In this document: piece by piece, positions 8,308 to 17,312 of the stretch | Layout: each line of letters begins with the position of its first letter | How positions within the stretch are numbered: position 1 is the stretch's first letter | Notes under the pieces: generated by a model | What the model saw: only the letters and a program-made list of their open reading frames with translations | What the model was told of the DNA's origin: nothing | Databases searched by the model: none | Assembly: GCA_016783965.1 (NCBI GenBank) | Contig: JADHVO010000002.1 | Coordinates: 1 to 64,000, forward strand | Origin: Alphaproteobacteria bacterium | GTDB taxonomy: Bacteria > Pseudomonadota > Alphaproteobacteria > Micropepsales > Micropepsaceae | Direction: 5' to 3' | DNA: 64,000 nucleotides | Program-made: the position numbers and the translations under genes

Positions 8308-9804
8308 TCAACGAACCCGCGCGACCGCCGTCTTCCAGCCTTCATAAAGACTGTTGCGGCGTGTGGATTTCATTTGCGGCATGAACCGCCGGTCCAGCGC
8401 CCATCGGGCAGCAATGTCCTTAGTGTCCTTGAACAGCCCTGCCGCAAGCCCCGCAAGATATGCGGCACCCAGGGCCGTGGTTTCCGTTACCTGCGGACGA
8501 TCAACGGGCAAGCCCGTCAGATCGGCGAGTCGCTGGCAGAACCAGTCGTTGCGCACCATACCGCCGTCGACCTTCAAAGCGCGAGGTGGCCGCAAGCCCG
8601 AGCGCTTCATGTCTTTCGCCATCGCCTCCAGAAGATCGCGCGTCTGAAAGCAGACTGCGTCCAGAGCCGACCGCGCGATTTCAGCGCCGCCCATGTCACG
8701 GGTCAGGCCAACGATCGCCCCCCGTGCGTCAGGATCCCAATATGGCGCGCCGAGACCGGTGAAGGCCGGAACGAAGTAGAGGCCGTCGGCTTCCTTGGCC
8801 GTACGCGCCAGCGCTTCGATCTCTTCCGACGTGCGGATCAGACCGATAGCATCGCGCAACCACTGCACGACGGCGCCAGCTATGAAGATCGACCCCTCGA
8901 TGGCGTAAGCGGTGCCCTTGCCGATGCGATAGCTGCTGGTTGCCAGCAGACGGTTTCTGGACGTCGGCACTTTTGGCCCGGTATTCACGAGCGCGAAGCA
9001 GCCGGTACCATAAGTCGATTTCACATCTCCGAGATTGAAGCAGGCCTGTCCGAACGCGGCCGCCTGCTGGTCACCGGCAACTCCCAAGATTGGAATGGCA
9101 GCGCCGAGTAGCGCTTCGTCAGTGCTGCCGAAGTCGCCCGCGCAGTCCCGCACCTCGGGCAATGCTTTGCGCGGCACCCCAAACAGCCTGAGCAGTTCAG
9201 TGTCCCAGTCGAGGGTCTTCAGGTTCAGCAACATCGTGCGCGACGCATTGGTCACATCGGTCGCGTGCACCCGCCCGCCGGTCAATTTGAAAATCAACCA
9301 TGCATCGATAGTGCCCAGCGCAATGTCGCCGGCCTCTGCCTGCCGGCGCGAACCGGGCAAGCGATCGAGCAACCACTCCATCTTGGTCCCTGAGAAATAC
9401 GGATCGAGCAGCAGACCGGTCTTGGCAGCGATCTTCGGCTCGAGCTTTTCCGCTTTCAGCGCGCGACAACGGTCGGCTGTGCGGCGGTCCTGCCACACGA
9501 TTGCGTTGTGAAGTGGCGCACCCGTTCGCCGATCCCAGATGACGGTAGTTTCACGCTGGTTGGTGATACCTATGGCCGCGACGTCAACTGCCGGCACGCC
9601 TTTCAAAGCGGCGCGGCAGCAGGCCAGTGTCGCAAGCCATATCTCGTTGGCATCGTGCTCAACCCAGCCATTTGCCGGATAGATCTGACGAAGTTCGATC
9701 GAATGCGATGCCATCGGCCTTGCGTTGGCGTCGAACAGGATAGCCCGGGTCGAGGTCGTACCCTGATCAATAGCCAGGATATAGGGCGCTTCGGTGTCGG
9801 TCAT
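8308..9804 (-). CDS. glpK: Glycerol kinase
   Basis: A 498-residue FGGY-family kinase, the usual length for GlpK. It phosphorylates glycerol with ATP to sn-glycerol 3-phosphate in the cytoplasm. Motifs include the N-terminal phosphate-1 loop DQGTTSTRAILFD (about residues 13-25), ITNQRETTVIWDRRTG (about 80-95), YFSGTKMEWLLD (about 137-148), the GVAGDQQAAAFGQ segment (about 240-252) and the C-terminal ATP-site DGGMVRNDWFCQRLADL. No glpF or glpD is adjacent. The gene lies 66 bp upstream of the class II aldolase on the same strand, so joint transcription is possible. Confidence 0.96.
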   Translation of the reverse strand: MTDTEAPYILAIDQGTTSTRAILFDANARPMASHSIELRQIYPANGWVEHDANEIWLATLACCRAALKGVPAVDVAAIGITNQRETTVIWDRRTGAPLHNAIVWQDRRTADRCRALKAEKLEPKIAAKTGLLLDPYFSGTKMEWLLDRLPGSRRQAEAGDIALGTIDAWLIFKLTGGRVHATDVTNASRTMLLNLKTLDWDTELLRLFGVPRKALPEVRDCAGDFGSTDEALLGAAIPILGVAGDQQAAAFGQACFNLGDVKSTYGTGCFALVNTGPKVPTSRNRLLATSSYRIGKGTAYAIEGSIFIAGAVVQWLRDAIGLIRTSEEIEALARTAKEADGLYFVPAFTGLGAPYWDPDARGAIVGLTRDMGGAEIARSALDAVCFQTRDLLEAMAKDMKRSGLRPPRALKVDGGMVRNDWFCQRLADLTGLPVDRPQVTETTALGAAYLAGLAAGLFKDTKDIAARWALDRRFMPQMKSTRRNSLYEGWKTAVARVR

Positions 9805-9846
9805 GTGTGGATTCGGGACAGGTCAAATCGGGTCAGGTTCTTTAGC

Positions 9847-9862
9847 TTAACACGCCGTTAAC
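9847..9862 (+). promoter_or_regulatory. CtrA-type box upstream of the DUF2336 gene
   Basis: The sequence is TTAA, seven bases (CACGCCG), then TTAAC, an exact match to the full CtrA-binding consensus TTAA-N7-TTAAC of alphaproteobacteria. It sits in the 145-bp gap between glpK (divergent) and the DUF2336 gene, 88 bp before that gene's likely ATG. It could control either direction. CtrA is the cell-cycle and motility master regulator, so control of the DUF2336 gene is the likelier reading. Confidence 0.65.
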
Positions 9863-9949
9863 GCTCCTTTGCTACTGGTGTCATCCGGTCAGATAAGGCC
9901 GGTGCAGAAAGCATTTTGGGGCAGAACGTTGGGTCTCACCGCGCATGAC

Positions 9950-11023
9950 ATGAGCGACATGGGCCGCCTGGCTCAGCTCGCCGTCCATCCGCAGGGTACG
10001 AGCCGCGAGGAAATCTACCTCGCCGTCGCCTCACTGTACCGTATCCAGGGAAACAGCCTGAACCGGCGCGAGCGCACGCTGATGCACGATATCCTGCGCC
10101 GGCTCACCCGCGACGTGGAAATGGCGATCCGCATCGCCCTGGCCGAGCGACTGGCGGACGACACCTCCGCCCCGCTGGAACTGATCCTGCTGCTGGCCGA
10201 CGATGCAATCGAGGTGGCCCGCCCGCTCCTGATGCGCAGCCCGCTCCTCGGCGACGAGGACATCCTGAATCTGATCGCCGAAGCAAGCCACGACCACCAC
10301 GAGGTCGTGGCCGGCAGGCCGCATATCGGCGAGCCCGTCACGGACTTGCTCGCTAGGAGCGAGAAAGAAACCGTCCTCTTGGCATTGGTGCGCAATGCCA
10401 CCGCAAAACTCTCCTCAGTTGCATATGAGCGCCTCGTCGAGAAATCGCGGACCATCGCAATGCTGCAGGAGCCATTGGCACAACGGCACGACCTGCCACC
10501 GGCACTGGCCACCCGGATGTGTGACTGGGTTTCAGATGCCCTAAAGTCTTATATCGGCAAACACTACACAATCGCGCCAGAAAGACTTTCGAACGCGATG
10601 AGCGCAGCGGCACGCGTCGTCAGAAGCGAGCCTGCGACGCCTCGCGACGCACCGGCAGAGAGCGCGCAAAAGCTGATCGAGAAGCTGGCTATATCCGGCC
10701 AGCTAAAGGCCGGATTCCTCCTGCGGGTATTGCATCAAGGGCAAATGGACCTGTTCGACCTGGCGTTGGCCAAGCTCGTCAACGTGCCCCTGCCCGAACT
10801 GCGGGTGAAGTTCTATGAAGGCGGGCCTCGTGCCGTCGCGCTGGCGTGCCGCGGCGTCGGGATCGACCGATGCGTATTTAACACCGTCTACAACCTCTCG
10901 CGCCAGGCGCGCAATCTGCCGACGACGCTGACCGCTGCCGACCAGGCGGAAGTCGAGCGCGACTTCGCCACGGTCTCAAAGACCGACGCATTGCGCCTGC
11001 TGGCCAGTCTCGAGTTCAATTAG
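9950..11023 (+). CDS. DUF2336 domain-containing protein
   Basis: A helical-repeat protein of 357 residues from the ATG chosen here ([12 protein letters not shown]). In-frame GTG or TTG starts upstream would extend it by up to 27 residues. The DUF2336 pattern is clear: tandem HEAT-like helices such as [20 protein letters not shown] and [14 protein letters not shown], then the [16 protein letters not shown] segment. The family is widespread in alphaproteobacteria and its biochemical role is not established; some members are tied to motility and cell-cycle circuits. The CtrA-type box upstream fits that. The moaA start lies 25 bp downstream. Confidence 0.88.
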   Translation: MSDMGRLAQLAVHPQGTSREEIYLAVASLYRIQGNSLNRRERTLMHDILRRLTRDVEMAIRIALAERLADDTSAPLELILLLADDAIEVARPLLMRSPLLGDEDILNLIAEASHDHHEVVAGRPHIGEPVTDLLARSEKETVLLALVRNATAKLSSVAYERLVEKSRTIAMLQEPLAQRHDLPPALATRMCDWVSDALKSYIGKHYTIAPERLSNAMSAAARVVRSEPATPRDAPAESAQKLIEKLAISGQLKAGFLLRVLHQGQMDLFDLALAKLVNVPLPELRVKFYEGGPRAVALACRGVGIDRCVFNTVYNLSRQARNLPTTLTAADQAEVERDFATVSKTDALRLLASLEFN

Positions 11024-11048
11024 GCGAAAAGACCGCTATATTGAGCGG

Positions 11049-12038
11049 ATGATCGATCCGTTCGGCCGTCAAATCTCCTATGTGCGCATATCGGTGACGG
11101 ACCGCTGCGATTTCCGCTGCGTCTATTGCATGCCGGAACACATGACTTTCCTGCCAAAGGCTGACGTGCTGACGCTCGAGGAGCTCGAACGTCTGAGCAT
11201 GGCGTTCGTGCACAAGGGCGTGGAGCGTCTGCGCATCACCGGCGGCGAGCCTTTGGTGCGCCGGGACGTTATGAAGCTGTTCAACGCGCTGGGGAGCCAG
11301 ATCGGCAAGTCGAATCTGAAAGAAGTTACGCTCACGACCAACGGCAGCCAGCTGGAACGATTTGCACGCGACTTGGCATCGGCGGGCGTAAAGCGGGTGA
11401 ATGTCTCGCTCGACACCCGCGATGAGGAGACGTTCCGGGCCATCACTCGCTGGGGCGACCTCAACAAGGTGCTGGATGGCATCGATGCGGCCGACGCTGC
11501 TGGCCTGGCGATCAAGATCAATACCGTAGCGCTCAAGGGCGTAAACGAGGACGAGATTGAAGATCTGATGCTCTGGGCGCATTCAAGAGGCTTCGATCAC
11601 ACCCTGATAGAAACAATGCCGTTGGGCGAAATTGACGGGGACCGCATCGACCAGTACCTACCGCTTTCGATCGTGCGCGCGCACCTATCACGCAAATACT
11701 CTCTTCACGAGAGCGCGCATCGAACCGGTGGCCCCGCCCGCTACGTGAGCGTAGCGGAGACGAGCGGGCGCCTCGGTTTCATTACGCCGCTGACTCACAA
11801 TTTCTGTGAAAGCTGCAATCGGGTTCGCCTCACCTGCACCGGAACGCTTTACATGTGTCTCGGCCAGAATGACTCGACCGACCTTCGCAAGGCGTTGCGC
11901 TCCTCGCCTAACGACGCATTGCTGGATAACGCTATCGACGAAGCCATCCTGCGCAAGCCCAAGGGCCATGATTTCATCATCGATCGGCGTCACAACTCGC
12001 CGGCGCTCACTCGCCCCATGTCGGTGACCGGCGGCTGA
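11049..12038 (+). CDS. moaA: GTP 3',8-cyclase, molybdenum cofactor biosynthesis
   Basis: A 329-residue radical-SAM enzyme that converts GTP to 3',8-cyclo-7,8-dihydro-GTP, the first step of molybdopterin synthesis. The N-terminal 4Fe-4S motif is CDFRCVYC (CX3CX2C, about residues 20-27). The C-terminal second cluster is CESCNRV followed by a cysteine 13 residues on (CX2CX13C). The protein ends in the diglycine VTGG that the reaction needs. [12 protein letters not shown] marks the SAM-binding region. It could supply cofactor to the CoxL-type enzyme some 4 kb away. NAD kinase starts 1 bp after its stop, so the two are co-transcribed. Confidence 0.97.
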   Translation: MIDPFGRQISYVRISVTDRCDFRCVYCMPEHMTFLPKADVLTLEELERLSMAFVHKGVERLRITGGEPLVRRDVMKLFNALGSQIGKSNLKEVTLTTNGSQLERFARDLASAGVKRVNVSLDTRDEETFRAITRWGDLNKVLDGIDAADAAGLAIKINTVALKGVNEDEIEDLMLWAHSRGFDHTLIETMPLGEIDGDRIDQYLPLSIVRAHLSRKYSLHESAHRTGGPARYVSVAETSGRLGFITPLTHNFCESCNRVRLTCTGTLYMCLGQNDSTDLRKALRSSPNDALLDNAIDEAILRKPKGHDFIIDRRHNSPALTRPMSVTGG

Positions 12039-12039
12039 G

Positions 12040-12795
12040 ATGCGGATCCACTTCGTCGCAGCGAACGTCACCGAAGCCCAGGCCGCACTAAGGATCATGC
12101 GACAGAGATACGAGGACTTGGGTGCCGACAAGGCGGATGTCGTGGTCGCCCTCGGCGGCGACGGATTCATGCTGCAGACACTGCACAATTTCCTGAGCCG
12201 CAAGAAGCCGATCTACGGCATGAATCTCGGCTCCGTTGGATTCCTCATGAACGAATACCGCGAGGAAAACCTGGTGCAGCGGTTGGCTGCCGCCGAGTCA
12301 GCCGTGATCCACCCCTTGCGCATGAGCGCCGAACGCGCGGACGGAAAGACCGACGCGCTTGCCTTCAACGAAGTTTCGCTCCTGCGGCAGACGCGGCAAG
12401 CGGCCAAGGTCCGCATCCTGGTGGACGAAAAGGTCCGCACCGCCGAACTCATCTGTGACGGTGTACTCGTGTCGACGCCGGCAGGCAGCACGGCCTACAA
12501 CCTGTCGGCACACGGGCCCATCCTGCCCATAGATGCGGACCTGCTGGCGCTGACGCCGATCAGCGCGTTCCGGCCACGGCGCTGGCGCGGCGCCCTGCTC
12601 TCACATCGCGCTCGCGTGCGATTTGAGATTCTCGAAGCGGAAAAACGGCCGGTCAGTGCCGTCGCTGACGATCTCGAGGTTCGGAACATAACCGCCGTCG
12701 ATGTCGCGGAAGACCGCACGATCAGTATGACCATGCTGTTCGACGCCGGTCACAGTCTCGATGAACGCATTCTTGCCGAGCAGTTCGTCGATTAA
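12040..12795 (+). CDS. nadK: NAD kinase
   Basis: A 251-residue enzyme that phosphorylates NAD to NADP with ATP or polyphosphate, in the cytoplasm. The catalytic GGDG motif is at residues 39-42 ([11 protein letters not shown]). It is followed by [11 protein letters not shown] and the NAD-site segment [22 protein letters not shown]. The length fits the short alphaproteobacterial form. It begins immediately after moaA, an unusual functional pairing that looks like an operon of convenience. It ends 81 bp before the response-regulator gene. Confidence 0.96.
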   Translation: MRIHFVAANVTEAQAALRIMRQRYEDLGADKADVVVALGGDGFMLQTLHNFLSRKKPIYGMNLGSVGFLMNEYREENLVQRLAAAESAVIHPLRMSAERADGKTDALAFNEVSLLRQTRQAAKVRILVDEKVRTAELICDGVLVSTPAGSTAYNLSAHGPILPIDADLLALTPISAFRPRRWRGALLSHRARVRFEILEAEKRPVSAVADDLEVRNITAVDVAEDRTISMTMLFDAGHSLDERILAEQFVD

Positions 12796-12807
12796 CCTCT
12801 TGCCAAT

Positions 12808-12823
12808 TTTACGGGCCGTTAAC
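12808..12823 (+). promoter_or_regulatory. CtrA-like box upstream of response regulator/Hpt pair
   Basis: TTTA, seven bases (CGGGCCG), then TTAAC: one mismatch to the CtrA consensus TTAA-N7-TTAAC. It lies 54 bp before the response-regulator start, in the gap after nadK. The position is compatible with promoter control of the signalling pair. Confidence 0.45.
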
Positions 12824-12876
12824 GCGCGGCACGTAATTGTTCGGAGTGGGCAACGCCCATTCGAGTCGGGTGGGTA

Positions 12877-13401
12877 ATGAGTGGATACCGCTTCGAACGT
12901 TTGCGCGTGTTGGTCGTGGATGACAATCCGCATATGCGGAAGCTCGTCATCACGATCCTTCAGGCGTTTGGCGTGGTTCATATCTTCGAGGCCTGTGACG
13001 GCGACAAGGCATGGTCTGCCGTGCGCGAGGCAAATCCTGATGTCGTGATTCTCGATTGGATGATGGCGGGTCTGAACGGTCTCGAGGTCGCTCAGTTGAT
13101 CCGCACCTCTCCCCAGACCCCCAATCCTTTTGTCCCTGTAATCATGCTCACCGGTTACACTACCGTGGACAAGGTGCGCGCCGCTCGCGACGCCGGAATC
13201 AATGAATTTCTCGCCAAGCCGGTTTCCGTGAAGGCAGTGATGTCACGTCTCGCGGCCGTGATCGAGCAGCCGCGGCCCTATGTTCGAACCAAGTCCTACT
13301 TTGGGCCCTGCCGCCGGCGCCGCGGGCAGGACGAATACAAGGGACCGGAGCGCCGCGTCCTCGCAGCCGAACCGTCAACCGTGGGGGCGGCCGCGAACTA
13401 G
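12877..13401 (+). CDS. Response regulator receiver-domain protein
   Basis: A 174-residue single-domain response regulator. The receiver has the acidic pair D15/D16 (VLVVDDNPHMRKL), the phospho-acceptor D60 (VVILDWMMAGLNG) and the conserved lysine of FLAKPVS. The tail (about 130-174) is a basic, low-complexity linker with RTKSYFGPCRRRRGQDEY and GPERR, and there is no DNA-binding or output domain. The Hpt-protein gene follows within 13 bp, so the pair is likely one phosphorelay unit. A related linker (YVGPDRRKDL) occurs in the fused homologue at 42235-43191. No histidine kinase is nearby. Confidence 0.9.
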   Translation: MSGYRFERLRVLVVDDNPHMRKLVITILQAFGVVHIFEACDGDKAWSAVREANPDVVILDWMMAGLNGLEVAQLIRTSPQTPNPFVPVIMLTGYTTVDKVRAARDAGINEFLAKPVSVKAVMSRLAAVIEQPRPYVRTKSYFGPCRRRRGQDEYKGPERRVLAAEPSTVGAAAN

Positions 13402-13414
13402 CGGCCGGTGATGC

Positions 13415-13897
13415 GTGGCAAGACAACCGCCCATCGAGATATTCATGCCGCCAAATATCCTGAAGGCCAAGGTCGGTAGCGTTGCGGGCGGCATCGACAT
13501 GGGGGCGATTAAGCGCGCCGAAGCAGCCATGGAGACACTAAAGGCCGAATTCAACGACTGGCTGGCCGACGATATCGCCCGACTGGCAATGATCCGCGGC
13601 GGGTTTGCGAACACGCCGACGAAGGCGATGCGCTCCGAATTGTTTCGCGCCGCACATGATCTCAAGGGACAGGCCGATACCTATGGCTATCCGATGGTCG
13701 CACGTGTCGCGTCTTCGCTGGCGAATCTGCTCGATGAGGCGAACGTCAACCCGGTCATTCCCCTAGCACTGGTCGATGCGCATGTCGCGGCGATCCAGGT
13801 CGCATTCCGCGATAAGGTCAACGTCGCCAACGACGCCGTAGCAGCAGCACTGGCCAAGGAGTTGGAAGCGCGCGTCATCGAAGAGCTGGCCGGCTAG
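13415..13897 (+). CDS. Hpt (histidine phosphotransfer) domain protein
   Basis: A 160-residue protein read from a GTG; an internal ATG at 13445 is an alternative. The helical Hpt domain (about residues 50-130) carries the phosphorylatable H81 in AAHDLKGQADTYGYP. The N-terminus (PPIEIFMPPNILKAKVG) is nearly the same as the linker inside the pseudo-receiver protein at 42235-43191, which suggests a fused ancestor or module exchange. It probably passes phosphate to or from the receiver encoded just upstream; the kinase is not in the window. Confidence 0.85.
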   Translation: MARQPPIEIFMPPNILKAKVGSVAGGIDMGAIKRAEAAMETLKAEFNDWLADDIARLAMIRGGFANTPTKAMRSELFRAAHDLKGQADTYGYPMVARVASSLANLLDEANVNPVIPLALVDAHVAAIQVAFRDKVNVANDAVAAALAKELEARVIEELAG

Positions 13898-14688
13898 CCC
13901 GCCCCGCGCATGCTCTCGGACGTCTGCTCGTAGCCTGCATCGTCACGAATGCGCAGCACCTGACCGTCGGGGCCGTTCTCGATCCATGGGAGGACAGGCA
14001 GCACCTTGCTCGCTTTCGCGGCCGCCAGGGCTCCTGCAACCGTGTTCGATTTGCCGAGCTTCACGAGGTTGAGCCGCGTCGGGAAGATGATGCTCCAACG
14101 CTTGCGATCAGCCATCGCAGCATGGGCGGTGGTCCAGACCGAATCCACGGACTCGCGTCCATCGTGGCTCCCCGAATGCCCAATGGGTGAAACGGCCAAG
14201 AAGAAGTGCGTGTCGAAGCGCTTGGGCATGTTCGCCGGCGTGATCCAGTGCGCGAAGTGCACAAGCTGGTCAAGCGCCAGTCGGAGCTTTTCCTTCTCGA
14301 GCATGTCGTCCAGCGAGACTTCGCGCTTGTCGAGCTTGGGACGATAGTGCTGAAGACGTTCCAACCGCTCCGCCGAGACGAAGTCGCCGGTCGTCGCGTC
14401 CCGCGCCAGCAGGATGCCGGACTCCTCGAAGGCCTCGCGGATCGCAGCGGCACCAAGAGCTCGCATCTCCGGCGTCCAGTCCGACCCGCCGTCAAAATAC
14501 CGCTCGAGCGCAGCGTCGCTGTCACCCTTCTCCAGCTTGCCGCCGGGAAACACGAGCGCCCCCGCAACGAAATCGATCTGGTGGTGGCGCTTCACCATGA
14601 ACACCTCGAGCCCGTCGGCGCCGTCGCGCAACAGCATGATCGTGGCGGCGGGCACCGGAACGGCAGCCGGCTTGGCGGTCTCGGGCAT
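13894..14688 (-). CDS. Nudix hydrolase, NUDT19-like
   Basis: A 264-residue hydrolase. The Nudix signature is split by an insertion. The GGKLEKGD part (about residues 48-55) is separated by about 30 residues from the REAFEESGILL box (about 84-94), as in NUDT19/RDDM-type enzymes that act on CoA derivatives or other nucleoside diphosphates. The start is the ATG opening MPETAKPAAVPVPAA; the long upstream reading frame is an antisense shadow of the MFS gene. Its 3' end overlaps the stop of the Hpt gene by 4 bp. The MFS transporter gene lies 26 bp upstream, on the same strand. Confidence 0.9.
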   Translation of the reverse strand: MPETAKPAAVPVPAATIMLLRDGADGLEVFMVKRHHQIDFVAGALVFPGGKLEKGDSDAALERYFDGGSDWTPEMRALGAAAIREAFEESGILLARDATTGDFVSAERLERLQHYRPKLDKREVSLDDMLEKEKLRLALDQLVHFAHWITPANMPKRFDTHFFLAVSPIGHSGSHDGRESVDSVWTTAHAAMADRKRWSIIFPTRLNLVKLGKSNTVAGALAAAKASKVLPVLPWIENGPDGQVLRIRDDAGYEQTSESMRGAG

Positions 14689-14714
14689 GTTTCCTCGCGG
14701 TTGTTTCAGGAAGT

Positions 14715-15842
14715 CTAACGAGTGGCCGCCGCTGCCGCCAAGCTCAACGCTGACGCGGCGGCGAGTACCGCATAGTACCCACCAGAACCCATCGCAGTGA
14801 TGATCCCGCCGACCAGCAGCGGACCGAAAATCGAGCCCAGCCCGAACAACAGAACCAAGCCTGCCGCTGCGGCAACCCGGTTCTGCGGCGCGATGGCATC
14901 GTTCGTGTGCGCACACGAGATCGCATACATCGGGAAGATCAGGCCGCCGGCCAAACCCGTCGCCGCAAACTTCCAGAATGGCTCTTGCCCATCGGCCCAG
15001 TAGCCCAAGACCGAAACCGCAATGCCGCCTGCCGACATCAGCGCGATGGCCGGCCTGCGTCCGGCGTGATCCGACAGCCAGCCCATTGGAAACTGCACGA
15101 TCGCGCCGCCGACCATTGCCAGCGCCATGAAGATGCTGACCTGCTGGAGATCGAAGCCGCTCTTCTTTGCGTAGACCGGGCCGAAGGTAAACACGATCGC
15201 CCACGTCAAACCGGCGAGCACGGTCGCGATAGCGCCGAGCGGCGAGGCAAGAAAGAGCTTCCACAGGTCGAACGGCTCGGGCGGCGCGCGATGCGGTGCG
15301 GAGGCGCGCGCGCACAACGGCGGCAGCGCGCCGATGACAAATATGCCCGCCGCCAGCAGGAACGGTATCGCTGTGCGCGGATCGCCAACGGCGAGCAGGA
15401 GCTGCGCGACGGTCATCGCTACCATCTGGACGACCATGTAGATCGAGAACACGCGACCGCGCTGGTGGTTCTCGACGCGGGCATGAATCCAACTCTCGGC
15501 AGCGACATGGGCGCTCGACAACACGAAGCCGGAAGCCACGCGGAGCGCAGCCCAGGCCACCGGCGCAACCAGCAGCGCATGCAGAGCGATCACCACGCCT
15601 GCCAGCAGCACACCAATAAACATGACGTTCCCATGACCGGCGCGACCGATGACGAAGCGGCTGGCCAGTGGCGCGGCGGTATAGCCGACGTAGTAACACG
15701 CCATGATGACGCCGATAGTCCAGGCCGGGAACACTTCCAGCACCGCGCGTACGCTCAGGACGCTGGTCTGAAGCCCGTTGGCAATCTGGACGAAGAAGAT
15801 CGCAATGATGACGGCCGAGACCGACACGACGGCGGCGCGCAT
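14715..15842 (-). CDS. MFS transporter, YcaD-like
   Basis: A 375-residue protein with about 12 hydrophobic helices. The loop after helix 4 reads AAESWIHARVENHQRGRVFS, the family's ESW motif region. A second half-like motif is WLSDHAGRRPAIAL between helices 8 and 9. It is an inner-membrane secondary transporter driven by ion gradient, substrate unknown. Its nearest relatives by motif are YcaD-type permeases. It is probably co-transcribed with the downstream Nudix hydrolase (26 bp gap). Confidence 0.9.
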   Translation of the reverse strand: MRAAVVSVSAVIIAIFFVQIANGLQTSVLSVRAVLEVFPAWTIGVIMACYYVGYTAAPLASRFVIGRAGHGNVMFIGVLLAGVVIALHALLVAPVAWAALRVASGFVLSSAHVAAESWIHARVENHQRGRVFSIYMVVQMVAMTVAQLLLAVGDPRTAIPFLLAAGIFVIGALPPLCARASAPHRAPPEPFDLWKLFLASPLGAIATVLAGLTWAIVFTFGPVYAKKSGFDLQQVSIFMALAMVGGAIVQFPMGWLSDHAGRRPAIALMSAGGIAVSVLGYWADGQEPFWKFAATGLAGGLIFPMYAISCAHTNDAIAPQNRVAAAAGLVLLFGLGSIFGPLLVGGIITAMGSGGYYAVLAAASALSLAAAAATR

Positions 15843-15896
15843 GAATTCCCCTTGTGCGAGGCTGTGCTTAGCGCGGGTCGCAGAGAACGGAAAGCG

Positions 15897-16841
15897 CTAC
15901 GACTTGTCGCCGGTGTCCGGGACGGCCTGCGTCGATTGCAGGACATCCATGATGGACGACGACAGCATGCCGGACGACGGCGCGGATGTGTTGCCGTCGG
16001 AAGTATCGTTCGAAAAGAAGCCGTGGGTCGGGCGCCACGAGGCAATGCTCATGAGCAGTGCATCGGTGTTGGTGGCGGCCCCATTGTCCACCTGCTCGAC
16101 GAACCGCGGTGGCGTGGGATCAGCAGCCGGCTTCGCGGGGGCCGCGCCTGGCAGCACGGCCGAGGCGTTCGGCGCGCGGAGCGCCCAGTCGTAGACTTCC
16201 TTCACCGTCTTGGCCGTGCCGTCCGAATGGTAGAACACAGGCCGGTTAGCGCTGGCAGCAGCGGGGAACGCTACTGCGGCGTTTGCCGTGGGCTGGGTCT
16301 CGGCCATCCGGATCATGCGGCAGGCTTCGTTCTCCCCTAGGAAGTGCGCCATGTAGAGCTCCCCGCCGCAGACGTCGCGGCCGAGCGAGTTCTGAAGCGT
16401 GGCACGCGAGTACTGCACGTACTCGCCCTCCATCATCGCGGCCACGGTCGGGTCGTTGCGGAGGGCAAGAATTGCCGAACGGTCGGCGGAATTGGCCGTG
16501 TGATACCGGCCGTCCGAGCTGCGGGTGATCGCATTGGCGAGAGATCCGAGACCGTGCTTGGCGCCGAACTGCTTCACCACGGCCAGCCAGGATTGGTCAA
16601 TAAACTGGAACAGGCCGGAGGCGCTGGAAGTACCTGCTTTTGCTGACGGTTTCAGCCCGGACTCGCGGGTCGCGATATCGAGCATGTAGTTGAAATCCGC
16701 ACCCGTCGCCTGGGCGGCGCGTTGTAGCGCGCCAATGATGGCGGCCTTGTCGGACGTGGCGTTTGCGGCTTCTGCCTGCATAGCGTCGGGTTCTCCCGCG
16801 TGATCCGGAGCAACGGGCGTGCCAGTCGGGTTAATGCGCAT
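15897..16841 (-). CDS. Lytic transglycosylase (SLT-like) domain protein
   Basis: A 314-residue protein. The catalytic domain (about residues 25-150) has the transglycosylase signature: the catalytic Glu in DIATRESGLKPSAKAG, followed by SASGLFQFIDQSWL. GGELYMAHFLG is the later family motif. No clear signal peptide is visible, so export may depend on a special route or on flagellar/secretion machinery. The C-terminal half is low complexity, Ala/Pro/Ser-rich. Its start overlaps the 3' end of the HIT gene by 11 bp on the same strand. Likely role: peptidoglycan cleavage at a cell-envelope assembly site. Confidence 0.85.
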   Translation of the reverse strand: MRINPTGTPVAPDHAGEPDAMQAEAANATSDKAAIIGALQRAAQATGADFNYMLDIATRESGLKPSAKAGTSSASGLFQFIDQSWLAVVKQFGAKHGLGSLANAITRSSDGRYHTANSADRSAILALRNDPTVAAMMEGEYVQYSRATLQNSLGRDVCGGELYMAHFLGENEACRMIRMAETQPTANAAVAFPAAASANRPVFYHSDGTAKTVKEVYDWALRAPNASAVLPGAAPAKPAADPTPPRFVEQVDNGAATNTDALLMSIASWRPTHGFFSNDTSDGNTSAPSSGMLSSSIMDVLQSTQAVPDTGDKS

Positions 16842-17229
16842 TTAGGAATTCCCGGATGAAAGCATCGCGCGCCGGCCTTTCGTACGGAACCGCGGATGAG
16901 TGACCCCAGACCGGTCCCGGCCAGGCCGGATCTCTTGGCGAACGCGCCACGACATGCACATGGAGTTGCGGTACCAGATTGCCTAGAGCACCGACATTGA
17001 TCTTTGTCGCCACGGCCAGCCGCTTGAGGCGCTCGGACGATTTGACGATCTCGTCCAGCAGGACGGCGCGGTCAGGTTGAGTCAGATCGTGGAGCTCGAC
17101 GGCATTTGCGACGCGCGGCACAAGCACTATCCAGCGGTAGCGCGCGTCGTCCATCAGCAGTACGCGCGAGACCGCCCAGTCCGCGACGAACGCCGTGTCG
17201 GCGGCAAGGCGTGGATGCAAATCAAACAC
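16831..17229 (-). CDS. HIT family protein
   Basis: A 132-residue protein from a GTG start. The HIT signature reads PQLHVHVVAR (about residues 88-97): the first histidine of the HxHxH triad is replaced by Gln, a form common in alphaproteobacterial members. These enzymes hydrolyse or transfer nucleotides, and the true substrate is unknown. The RYRWIVLVPRVANAVEL segment precedes the core. Its 3' end overlaps the transglycosylase gene by 11 bp, so the pair is translated from one message. Confidence 0.88.
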   Translation of the reverse strand: MFDLHPRLAADTAFVADWAVSRVLLMDDARYRWIVLVPRVANAVELHDLTQPDRAVLLDEIVKSSERLKRLAVATKINVGALGNLVPQLHVHVVARSPRDPAWPGPVWGHSSAVPYERPARDAFIREFLNAH

Positions 17230-17312
17230 GAATCAATCTTAGCCGATCGAAGCGGCGTGGAGACAATCGTCTTTGCGCTTTGGCAATTCCCGCTCGGACT
17301 TTGGCTGTAGGC

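Noticed and set aside
7069..9111. A 680-codon plus-strand reading frame
   Set aside because: It is antisense to the CoxL, aldolase and glpK genes, has no family motif, and reflects the high GC third positions.
14689..15699. N-terminal extension of the Nudix gene
   Set aside because: This part is another frame of the MFS gene; the Nudix ATG at 14688 is the better start.
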